Shown here: positions 8,142 to 18,115 of the stretch, piece by piece
How positions within the stretch are numbered: the stretch's first letter is position 1
Layout: each line of letters starts with the position of its first letter
Assembly (NCBI GenBank): GCA_036514995.1
Contig: DATBWB010000067.1
Span: 1-38,473 of the forward strand
Source: Candidatus Acidiferrales bacterium
Lineage (GTDB): Bacteria > Acidobacteriota > Terriglobia > Acidiferrales > DATBWB01
DNA length: 38,473 nt
Direction of reading: 5' to 3'
Made by a program: the position numbers and the translations under genes
The notes under the pieces: model-generated
What the model was told of the DNA's origin: nothing
Databases searched by the model: none
Seen by the model: the letters and a program-made list of their open reading frames with translations, nothing else

Positions 8142-9593
8142 ATGGGTTCTGGGCACTTCTCGAAGATTCTGGTCGTGTGTTTCTGTGTGCTCCTGCTGAA
8201 TAGTGCCTACCTGTTGAGCTATTCTTCAGCCACGCTTTTCTATGTTGCGAATGTTTTGCTTCACTTCCTTCTGGGCGGTCTGTTCCTGCTCATTGGCGCG
8301 CGCTACCTGCTGGTCAGCCTGAGGCATCCTTCCATCCGGCTGCGAGCGGCAGCCCTGTTGTTGCTTCTGGGAGCGCTGCTCGGTATTTTTCTGATTTTCT
8401 CCGGAGCCACTCGGCCGTTTCGGCTCGTATTGTGGTCGCACATCATTTTGTCGGCGGCCGGCACCTTGCTTCTGGCGGCGCAACTGCTAGGTCCCCCCTT
8501 TGGAAGGGCCATAGCCCCACTGTTCCCGCTCGAACGATGGATGCGCCCCGCAATCGCATCTGTCCTGGCAGTTGCCTTCTTGCTCTCGACGGGTTCTTTC
8601 CTTTTCCGCCTGAAGAATCCCTCGACGTTGGATCGGATTAAGAGTCCTCTGCTACCACCGGCGAGCATGGATGAGGAGGGTGGAGGACCAGGCGGACCGT
8701 TTTTCCCTAGTTCCGCCTTGACCGCTGACGGAAAGTTGATCCCGGCAGAATTCTTCATGAGTTCGGAGACCTGCAAGCGCTGTCATGCAGACCTATTCGA
8801 GCAGTGGAACAGCTCGGCGCATCACTTCGCTTCCTTTAACAATCAGTGGTATCGCAAGTCCGTTGAGTGCATGCAGGAGGTAGTCGGAACGCGGCCCTCG
8901 AAGTGGTGCGGGGGCTGCCATGACCATGCCCTGCTCTTCAGCGGTCAAATGGATACGCCCATCAAGGAGATCGTGCATACTCCCGCCGCCCAGGCGGGAC
9001 TTGGCTGCGTCTCCTGTCACTCGATTGTTCATGTGGGCAGCTCGATGGGCAACGGCAGCTTTGTGATCGAATACCCGCGGCTTCACGAGCTGGCAGCCAG
9101 CGAAAACCGGTTCGTTCGCCGGCTGCATGATTTTGTGGTAAACGTGAATCCCAAACCTCACCGCCGCACCTTTTTGAAGCCGTTCATGCGACAGCAGACG
9201 GCGGAATTCTGTTCAGCTTGCCACAAGGTTCACCTCGATGTGCCGGTCAACGCTTACCGCTGGATTCGCGGCTTCAACGAATACGATAACTGGCAGGCCA
9301 GCGCCGTATCGGGTCAGGGGACGCGCTCGAACCGCGACGGCATGGGGGCGGTGGTGAAGCTCACGGCAGGCGAAGAAACTCAGTGGCAGATGCTGCGCAG
9401 CGGCTCAAGTTATCTTTCCCAGAGCGAGCTGATCCTCACCTTCGGGCTCGGGCAACGCACGCAGGCTGATCTCCTTGAGGTGCGCTGGCCAAGCGGGCAG
9501 GTGGATCGCCTGGAAAAAATCGCAGCCGACCAGCCGATCAAGATCCAGGAAGGACGCGGGCAAGTGGCCGCACAACCGCTTCGGAAGCGGTAG
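8142..9593 (+). CDS. membrane-anchored four-heme cytochrome c fused to an ASPIC/UnbV tail
   Basis: A 483-residue protein. Residues 1-155 hold about five hydrophobic helices. An extracytoplasmic domain follows with four CxxCH heme motifs: CKRCH 211-215, CGGCH 256-260, CVSCH 289-293 and CSACH 357-361. At about residue 391 (base 9312) the cytochrome segment NEYDNWQASAVSGQG runs straight into TRSNRDGMGAVVKL, RSGSSYLSQSELILTFGLG and LLEVRWPSGQVDRLEKI. That is the ASPIC/UnbV domain normally found at the end of CRTAC1 proteins. No VCBS repeats precede it. The join looks like an in-frame deletion that removed the end of a cytochrome gene and most of a following CRTAC1 gene. A real fused gene or an assembly join are both possible. 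The next gene starts 12 bases after its stop. An electron-transfer role is likely. Confidence 0.85.
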   Translation: MGSGHFSKILVVCFCVLLLNSAYLLSYSSATLFYVANVLLHFLLGGLFLLIGARYLLVSLRHPSIRLRAAALLLLLGALLGIFLIFSGATRPFRLVLWSHIILSAAGTLLLAAQLLGPPFGRAIAPLFPLERWMRPAIASVLAVAFLLSTGSFLFRLKNPSTLDRIKSPLLPPASMDEEGGGPGGPFFPSSALTADGKLIPAEFFMSSETCKRCHADLFEQWNSSAHHFASFNNQWYRKSVECMQEVVGTRPSKWCGGCHDHALLFSGQMDTPIKEIVHTPAAQAGLGCVSCHSIVHVGSSMGNGSFVIEYPRLHELAASENRFVRRLHDFVVNVNPKPHRRTFLKPFMRQQTAEFCSACHKVHLDVPVNAYRWIRGFNEYDNWQASAVSGQGTRSNRDGMGAVVKLTAGEETQWQMLRSGSSYLSQSELILTFGLGQRTQADLLEVRWPSGQVDRLEKIAADQPIKIQEGRGQVAAQPLRKR

Positions 9594-9605
9594 GGATCAA
9601 GCAGG

Positions 9606-12600
9606 ATGAAACTCTCAGGGCGTCTTCGGCGATTTTTCTGCGCGCTTGCCGTGCTTGGTTTTGTTTGGATCGCCTTTGCCCGCGTGCCGCAAGGGACATC
9701 GAGCGCTTCCCCACAGGCACGGGCAAAGTCCGAGAGAACGCCTCGAGCTCGCAGGGAAGCCATCCGGCTGAATAACCTCGGCGTGGCGTATATGAATCAG
9801 CAGCGTTTTGAGCAGGCGCTGAAGCTTTTTGAGGAGGCCCACGGGCTCGACCCGAAGCTCATCACCGCGCGGCTCAACCAGGGGATCGCCCTGTTCAACC
9901 TGCGGCGCGATGAGCCCGCGCGCCAGATTCTTCGCGAGGTCACCGAGCGAGAGCCGCAGAACATCCGGGCGTGGTATAGCCTGGGCCTGCTCTACAAGAC
10001 CAAGGGCCAGACCGAGCCTGCGCTCGAGGCCTTTGGCCGAGCAGGGCAGCTTGATGCCCACGACGCGGACACAAATTATTTCCGAGGCCTGCTCTACGCC
10101 GAGCTTGGGCAATACGACCCCGCCCTCGCCGCCTTCGAGCGTGCCCTGGCCCTAAATCCGTTTCATATCTCGGCGGAATTCGGGCTTGCCCGCGCCTATC
10201 AGCGCAAAGGCGACTCCGAGCAGGCGCGACGCCACCTGGAACGCTTCCAGAAATTGACCCAGGAAAAACTCGGCGCGCCCATGAGCCTGGCCTACGGCGA
10301 CCAGGGGAAGTATTCGCTGGCGGAGCAGTTGGTTCTTCCGTCTGTCATGGTGCCGCCCGCGATTCCTGTCCGCTTCGTCCCTGTGCCCGGTGAAAAATCC
10401 GGCCTGCGCTTCACGCATTCCGTTGCCGGGTACGCCGTGGTCAAAACCGATGATCCGCTGCGGAAGCTTCACTCCAATTTGCATTCTTTCGGCCCGGGTG
10501 CATGCTTTTTCGACTACGACGGCGACGGTCGCGTGGACTTGTTCATCCCGAACGGAGAAGCGGATCTGCGGGGTGTGCTGTACCGGAACGCCGGGGGCGG
10601 GCGCTTCGTCGAGACAACTGGCAAGGCGCGACTCAACGTGCGCGGACGGGGTCTCGGCTGCGCCGCGGGTGATTATGACAATGATGGTTGGACCGACCTC
10701 GCACTGGTTGCCGGTGACGTGCTGAGGTTGTTCCGGAACCAAGGAGACGGCACATTCCGTGACGTGACCGAGCCCGCCGGGATTCACGCCGAATCGGTTG
10801 TGATGGGTTTGACCTTTGTGGATTACGACCACGACGGCGACCTCGATCTCTACGTCACGCGGGTCTTCCAATTTTTGCCCGGAGCGCCTCCGCCCCGAGT
10901 CGCTCCCGCGAACAACGTCCTTTGGCGAAACAACGGCAATGGAACATTCAGCGACTTGACGCAGGCAACCGGCCTGGCCGGTCCGGGGAGCAGCTTGGGT
11001 GCGGTGGCGACGGATTTCAACAACGATCGGGGGATGGATCTTGTCGTGACCGGCGACGGGAAAGGAGCTCCCGGCATCTATATCAATCCCCGCGAAGGCC
11101 GCTTCCAGCCCATCGAACCCTGGGCGGCGCCGATGCCGGCCCCCGCACTTGGCCTCGCTGTCTTCGATTTCGACAAGGATGGTTGGATGGACCTGGCTTG
11201 CACGCATGGTGGCGGTCCGGGCTTGACCCTGTGGCGCAACTCCGAAGCCAAGCGGGTGGAACCCGTGCCGCTGCCGCAGCTCGATTGGCAGAGGGGCTGG
11301 GGCTTGTCGGCGCTTGACTTCGACAACGATGGCTGGCTCGACCTCGCTGCTGTAGGTGAGACGAGTGCAGGCCAAGGAAGGATTGTTCTCCTGCGCAACC
11401 GCGGGCCGGAAGGGTTTGAAAACGTGTCGGCCACGGTGGGGCTGACGGCTGTGAAGCTGAAGAGTCCTCGGGCACTCATCACGGCCGATTACGACGGCGA
11501 CGGCGACACTGACCTTCTGGCAACGCAGAATGGCGGGCCCGTCGTGCTGCTGCGCAACGAGGGCGGCAACAAGAACAACTGGTTGCGCATTTCGCTCAAG
11601 GGTCTGGCCGACAACAAGAGCGCCATCGGGACCAAAGTGGAAGTTTTTGCCGGAGCGCTCTGGCAGAAATGGGAGGTGCAATCTTCATCGGGTTATCTGG
11701 GACAGAACGCAACGGAGATCATCGCCGGCCTTGGCAGCGCGAAAGGAGTGGACATTGTGCGGCTGCTCTGGCCCACGGGTGTCGTTCAGGACGAGGTGCA
11801 GCTCGCCGCCCGCGGCCATCACAGCTTCACGGAGATCGACCGCCGCGGAAGTTCATGCCCGATTTTGTTTGTTTGGAACGGCACAAAATTCGAGTTCATT
11901 TCCGACCTCATCGGGGCCGGCATTGTCGGGGAATGGACGGGGCCGGGCGAGCGCAACATTTCCGATCCGGACGAATACGTCCGGGTTGAGGGACACCGCG
12001 TGAAGGAAAGGTCCGGCCGGCTCAGCTTCCGTTTGATCGAACCGATGGAAGAAATCACCTACCTGGACCAGGTTCGCCTTCTGGCGGTGGATCATCCCGC
12101 CGACCGAGACGTCTATCCAAACGAGCGCTTCCAACCCGCCCCGCCCTTTCCCGAGTTCAAAGCGACCACCGTCAAGAACCCCCGCCCGCCCCGGGCAGCG
12201 TGGGATGACGAAGGCCGGGATGTTCTGGCTCTTCTCGCCGAACGCGACCGGCGCTACGTGACCGGCTTCCGCAAACTCCCATTCCGGGGGTTCACCCAAC
12301 CTCATTCGCTGACTCTTGATCTCGGAGACTTGCAGGAGGCGCGCAGCTTGCGCCTGATCTTCTTCGGTTTTATCGAGTATTTCAGCGCGACTTCGATGTT
12401 TGCGGCCTATCAGGCAGGCATCGGCGGTGTGGCGCCTTATCTTGAAGTTCAGGGCGAGAAAGGCGAATGGCGAAAGGGCATGGAATCCATCGGCTTTCCG
12501 GCGGGACTCTATCGAGCGATGGTTGTGGAAGTCCCTGACCGCCTGGGCGGACAGGCTTACTCGAGCAAGGTTCGCATCACCACCAATCTCGAAATCTATT

Positions 12601-13151
12601 GGGATCAAATCCTGGTGGATACCAGTCCTCAGGATGTGCCGGTTCGAGTGGTCTCACTGACGCCCAGCGCTGCCGACCTGCACTTCCGGGGTTATCCCCG
12701 AGCGCATGAACCGAGCTTCCCCGGCGACCTGGTTTACGACTATGCGCAAATCAGCGCGACCGGCCCTTACCATCGGCACGGCGGGAACTACACCCGCTAT
12801 GGTGACGTGCGCGAGCTACTGGCAGACCGCGACGACCGTTTTGCCATTCTGGGTTCAGGCGATGAAGTCTCCCTGGAGTTTGACCCTTCCCGCTTGCCAC
12901 CACTCCCCGACGGCTGGAAGCGCGATTTCTTCTTTTATGCCGATGGGTTCGAAAAGGACATGGACTTTCATAGCGCCCATGCGCAGACCGTCGAACCTCT
13001 TCCTTTCCATGCCATGGGCTCCTATCCCTATTCCGCCCCTGAGAAATATCCCGACGGGCCCGCGCATCTCGCCTATCAGCTCGAGTACAACACGCGCCGC
13101 GCTGCCTCGCCCGGGAGTTACCTCTTCCGCTTTGAGTATGCACGCCACTAG
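9606..13151 (+). CDS. giant exported TPR-VCBS-ASPIC/UnbV protein with an uncharacterised C-terminal domain
   Basis: A 1181-residue protein. A signal peptide-like N-terminus (hydrophobic at about 9-25) is followed by about five TPR units (residues 52-215). VCBS/FG-GAP repeats with calcium-binding DxDxDG loops (FFDYDGDGRVDLF, GDYDNDGWTDLAL, FVDYDHDGDLDLY) run from about 290 to 650. An ASPIC/UnbV-like domain (about 655-745) includes SSGYLGQNATEIIAGLG and VRLLWPTGV. About 435 further residues match no domain I can name. They begin ILFVWNGTKFEFISDLIGAG and contain many aromatic residues, including a GPYHRHGGNYTRYGDV segment. Probably a periplasmic or surface scaffold. It is co-transcribed with the cytochrome upstream (12-base gap). 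Compared with ordinary CRTAC1 proteins of 550-700 residues it is extended at both ends. Confidence 0.88.
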   Translation: MKLSGRLRRFFCALAVLGFVWIAFARVPQGTSSASPQARAKSERTPRARREAIRLNNLGVAYMNQQRFEQALKLFEEAHGLDPKLITARLNQGIALFNLRRDEPARQILREVTEREPQNIRAWYSLGLLYKTKGQTEPALEAFGRAGQLDAHDADTNYFRGLLYAELGQYDPALAAFERALALNPFHISAEFGLARAYQRKGDSEQARRHLERFQKLTQEKLGAPMSLAYGDQGKYSLAEQLVLPSVMVPPAIPVRFVPVPGEKSGLRFTHSVAGYAVVKTDDPLRKLHSNLHSFGPGACFFDYDGDGRVDLFIPNGEADLRGVLYRNAGGGRFVETTGKARLNVRGRGLGCAAGDYDNDGWTDLALVAGDVLRLFRNQGDGTFRDVTEPAGIHAESVVMGLTFVDYDHDGDLDLYVTRVFQFLPGAPPPRVAPANNVLWRNNGNGTFSDLTQATGLAGPGSSLGAVATDFNNDRGMDLVVTGDGKGAPGIYINPREGRFQPIEPWAAPMPAPALGLAVFDFDKDGWMDLACTHGGGPGLTLWRNSEAKRVEPVPLPQLDWQRGWGLSALDFDNDGWLDLAAVGETSAGQGRIVLLRNRGPEGFENVSATVGLTAVKLKSPRALITADYDGDGDTDLLATQNGGPVVLLRNEGGNKNNWLRISLKGLADNKSAIGTKVEVFAGALWQKWEVQSSSGYLGQNATEIIAGLGSAKGVDIVRLLWPTGVVQDEVQLAARGHHSFTEIDRRGSSCPILFVWNGTKFEFISDLIGAGIVGEWTGPGERNISDPDEYVRVEGHRVKERSGRLSFRLIEPMEEITYLDQVRLLAVDHPADRDVYPNERFQPAPPFPEFKATTVKNPRPPRAAWDDEGRDVLALLAERDRRYVTGFRKLPFRGFTQPHSLTLDLGDLQEARSLRLIFFGFIEYFSATSMFAAYQAGIGGVAPYLEVQGEKGEWRKGMESIGFPAGLYRAMVVEVPDRLGGQAYSSKVRITTNLEIYWDQILVDTSPQDVPVRVVSLTPSAADLHFRGYPRAHEPSFPGDLVYDYAQISATGPYHRHGGNYTRYGDVRELLADRDDRFAILGSGDEVSLEFDPSRLPPLPDGWKRDFFFYADGFEKDMDFHSAHAQTVEPLPFHAMGSYPYSAPEKYPDGPAHLAYQLEYNTRRAASPGSYLFRFEYARH

Positions 13152-13180
13152 ACCACGTCATCAGCGTCAAATTCGAAAGG

Positions 13181-13234
13181 CGAGAACGACTCTCGGCGGC
13201 TGCGCCTTAGAGCTTCGCCTGACAAGCTCAGGCG
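13181..13234. terminator. two hairpins between convergent genes
   Basis: CGAGA (13181-13185) pairs with TCTCG (13191-13195). The stronger stem CGCCTGA (13216-13222) pairs perfectly with TCAGGCG (13228-13234) across a five-base loop. They occupy the gap between the convergent stops at 13151 and 13262. No clear T-run follows, so termination is plausible rather than proven. Confidence 0.55.
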
Positions 13235-13261
13235 GTAGGCACGTTGCCCATGCCGAGCTGC

Positions 13262-15931
13262 TCACTTGCTTGTCGTGGGGGCGAAGCGGATTTTGAACTT
13301 GTGTCGCTTGTAGCTTTCGGGGTTGCCCGCGGGAATTTTGACCTCAAGCAGGCGCGGGCGAGTGTCCGGTCCAGATAGCTCGGCACCCTCGGCCCCGGCG
13401 ATTTGGGCTGAGCCATACGCTTCGAGTTGATACTCACGGCCGGAAAGCCCGGACACCTCGAATTCCACTTCATCGAGAGAAGGGCTCCAGGATTCCGAAA
13501 CAACCTTCAGGTTTTGGCTCGCTTCGGTTGGCCGTGGCAGGATGGCGGGCACGAGGATGCCGAAATCATTCCTCAGATGAATCTTCAAGGTGCTTGAACC
13601 TCCGTAAATGGGGAAGCGCGCCACCACGTGCTGGTCCGTGGCATGGGTCTCAAGCCGAAAGGGTAGCGGCCGGTCATTCAACTCCACGGCCACAATCCCC
13701 GTCTTGGGACTGATGGCTGGAGAAACTTCGAAAAGGAATTCCTCGTGGCCATCGCGCCTCACTTCCAGCACAATTTCATCGCCCGTCTTCCGATAGGTGA
13801 GAGCGAAGGTGGTGTTTCCGACCAGCAGGTTCTGGAGTTCAAATTGCTGCCAGTGGGGTGGAGTGTGCGGCGAAACGGTCACTCGCTTGGTGATGGCGTC
13901 GGTCTCCAGCCCCATCAGGCCTCCAAGCAGCGGGGTGAGGACCATCGCCGAAGACCAGATCTGATGCGGGGAACTGGTCGCCAGCGGCAGATAGCGGCCG
14001 CCGGAAAGCACTTCCGTCACATTGCCGAGCGAACCATCGAGAGCGAGCAACGCATTGGCGCGGAGATTGGCGTAGGCCGCGAAGGGGCGATGGTAACGGT
14101 ATTCGCCGACCGCGGCCCAGCCGGTGAAGAGCGGCCAGACGCTGCCAAAATGATAGCCAGCCGGACTGAATTTTTGGCTCCGTGAAGAAAGAATGCGCAT
14201 TCCCCAATCCGCAGCGTGATCCTCATCGGCCAGGTGATCGATCATGGCGTTGGCCTTATCGCCATCGAGGAGGCCAAACCACATGGGCACGGTGGCGAGG
14301 ACACTCGCCTCGTGCACCTTCTTGCCGTCCAGGTCGAGCGCAAAGGCGTAAATCCGTTTTTCGGGAATCCAGAACAACTCGTTCAACCGGACTTTCTGCT
14401 GATCGAACTCTTGCTCGAGGCTCTTGCCAAGCTCGTCCTTCCCGGTCAGGCGGGCGAGAGCAGCAAACGCCCGCAGCGCCGCGACGCCCAGCGCGCTCTG
14501 ATAGAGTTCCGTCCTTACGGGCAGAAGAGGGCCGCCTTCCACCCAGCCATGGCCGACACCGAGGTTTTGAGCAAACCCCTGAGCGTCCCGTGTCGAGCGC
14601 AGGAATGCATGAGCTTTCAGAATAGGAGTCCATTTCCCCCGGATGAATGCCAGGTCGCCGCTCTTCAAGGCATAATCGTGCATCGCCAGGATGAAAAGCG
14701 GTGTGGCATCAGCGGAAGCGTAAGCGTAGGGATACTCTTCGAACCACGGCAGGAAACTGGCGCTTTGCGAAATCTCGTGGGGGATCTTCCCGTCCATACG
14801 CTGATAGCGGGAAAGGAAGTCAAGTGCGGCGCGGGCGTTGGCGAAATCTCCCACGGAGTGCAAAGCAAACGCCGTCCATAGGGCATCGCGTCCAAAAAAC
14901 CAGCCAAAGCCGGGCCGCTGGCCTGCCCCGGATGTTCCGTAGCCCGCTACCAGGCCCATCCCCAGGAGGGGGTTGTTCACCATGCCTTTCACCACGCTGA
15001 TTCTCGACCAGTCGTAAGCCTGCTGGAGCTGGGCGTCAGGGAGCTTCAGGTTGACGGTTTGAGTCAAGTAATGCTCGTAATATTCCGCCGCCTCTTCTCT
15101 GAGCCGTTGATGGTTGCCGGCAAGATGGCGATAGGTTTTCTGCAGGTCCGCCTTGCTCTCAAAAGATGCGGCAAGAATGATCATGCGGACATCTTTCGGT
15201 TTATCGGTTCGTCCGAGCTTGAAAGAGCTTCGAGGAGTTGAAGAATCACCCGCAAGAAATTCTTCTCCGGGATCAGCGGCAGAGGGGGAGCCGACGGCGG
15301 CAAAGAATCTTCTCCGTTCCTCGCCCATGACAAAGGCGCGGAGGGTTTCATCCCAACTCATGTAACCGCCGCCAATCGCCGCCGGCCACATCAACTGGAA
15401 GTCGCGTTGAAAACCGGCCTCAACCTCAAGGGGCTCGCCGGGGCGAGTTTCCATTTCCAGGATGATGACCGCGCCGGGCTCGTTCACCGGCACAAAGAGT
15501 GTTTCACGGACAAGGAAAGAATCGCCCGCATAATAGATGGTGCAGGCTTCAGGCCGAACACTCACCCGCCGGGCAAGTTTTTCAGCCGGGATGATCCGTC
15601 CGTTGAAATGAAATTTCAGAGTGAAGTCACGCATGATCTTCAGCGGATAGACCCAGGCCTCAAGGCGGCCCGTCTCGTATCCGAAAATTCCCGCCCGGGT
15701 GCCGACCGCATCCAGAAATTCCCAGGGCCTTACGGCACGGGAGAGTTCGATCGAGGGGGCCAGGCCAGATGGTTTCTTCGTGGCACGCTGTTCACTCTGA
15801 GTCGCTTTCGGGCCCTTCAACGGCTCCGCTTGGTCCGGGGCGGCAAAGACGCGGGCTTCTGCTGAACACACAAGCACAATCACGCACCATAAAATTCCAG
15901 CCAGCGACCGAGAACAGGATTGCCTGACCAT
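13262..15931 (-). CDS. exported six-hairpin glycosidase, amylo-alpha-1,6-glucosidase-like
   Basis: An 889-residue protein with a Sec signal peptide (SLAGILWCVIVLVCSAEARVFA), an N-terminal beta-domain, a central (alpha/alpha)6 domain from about residue 300 to 680, and a C-terminal beta-sandwich. Catalytic-domain landmarks are GWFFGRDALWTAFAL, YAYASADATPLFIL, GVGHGWVEGGPLLPVRTEL (candidate catalytic Glu residues) and GSVWPLFTGWAA. These resemble glycogen-debranching/GH15-like and trehalase-like clan members. The ATG at 15931 has GGAGG four bases upstream. It stands alone on the minus strand, flanked by CRTAC1-type genes, so it probably works on an oligosaccharide in the periplasm. Exact linkage specificity cannot be read from the sequence. 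Confidence 0.8.
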   Translation of the reverse strand: MVRQSCSRSLAGILWCVIVLVCSAEARVFAAPDQAEPLKGPKATQSEQRATKKPSGLAPSIELSRAVRPWEFLDAVGTRAGIFGYETGRLEAWVYPLKIMRDFTLKFHFNGRIIPAEKLARRVSVRPEACTIYYAGDSFLVRETLFVPVNEPGAVIILEMETRPGEPLEVEAGFQRDFQLMWPAAIGGGYMSWDETLRAFVMGEERRRFFAAVGSPSAADPGEEFLAGDSSTPRSSFKLGRTDKPKDVRMIILAASFESKADLQKTYRHLAGNHQRLREEAAEYYEHYLTQTVNLKLPDAQLQQAYDWSRISVVKGMVNNPLLGMGLVAGYGTSGAGQRPGFGWFFGRDALWTAFALHSVGDFANARAALDFLSRYQRMDGKIPHEISQSASFLPWFEEYPYAYASADATPLFILAMHDYALKSGDLAFIRGKWTPILKAHAFLRSTRDAQGFAQNLGVGHGWVEGGPLLPVRTELYQSALGVAALRAFAALARLTGKDELGKSLEQEFDQQKVRLNELFWIPEKRIYAFALDLDGKKVHEASVLATVPMWFGLLDGDKANAMIDHLADEDHAADWGMRILSSRSQKFSPAGYHFGSVWPLFTGWAAVGEYRYHRPFAAYANLRANALLALDGSLGNVTEVLSGGRYLPLATSSPHQIWSSAMVLTPLLGGLMGLETDAITKRVTVSPHTPPHWQQFELQNLLVGNTTFALTYRKTGDEIVLEVRRDGHEEFLFEVSPAISPKTGIVAVELNDRPLPFRLETHATDQHVVARFPIYGGSSTLKIHLRNDFGILVPAILPRPTEASQNLKVVSESWSPSLDEVEFEVSGLSGREYQLEAYGSAQIAGAEGAELSGPDTRPRLLEVKIPAGNPESYKRHKFKIRFAPTTSK

Positions 15932-16191
15932 GTTTCCTCCATTGAGGCGGCGGGACCGACGAAAAAATTAGAGCTTTGGCCCCGAAAAAGCACGAAGCCA
16001 AGACCGTCGTGTCGTGGAAACGCAACTCCGGGCAACACTCTAGCAAAAACTCATTCGTTTGGGTTGAGTCTTTGTTGGGCACTGCGCTGAGGGAAACTGT
16101 TTCGGGACAAGGGTGTGGTGATTCGGGCGTATCGAGACCAGGACTGTGCCCGGGTGAGCGTTGCAGTCGGATTTTTGCTGGATGTGTAGCC

Positions 16192-18081
<1,890 letters not shown>

Positions 18082-18089
18082 GTCCTCCA

Positions 18090-18114
18090 GGGACTGGCTT
18101 CGAGAAAAAGTCCC
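18090..18114. terminator. hairpin between convergent CRTAC1 genes
   Basis: GGGACT (18090-18095) pairs with AGTCCC (18109-18114) across a 13-base A-rich loop in the 34-base gap between the two stops. Confidence 0.4.
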
Positions 18115-18115
18115 C

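Noticed and set aside
10152-11681. A long minus-strand open frame opposite the VCBS region
   Set aside because: Reverse reading of calcium-loop repeats gives repetitive V/I-rich nonsense; the same effect produces the frames at 18683-19357 and 30567-31697.
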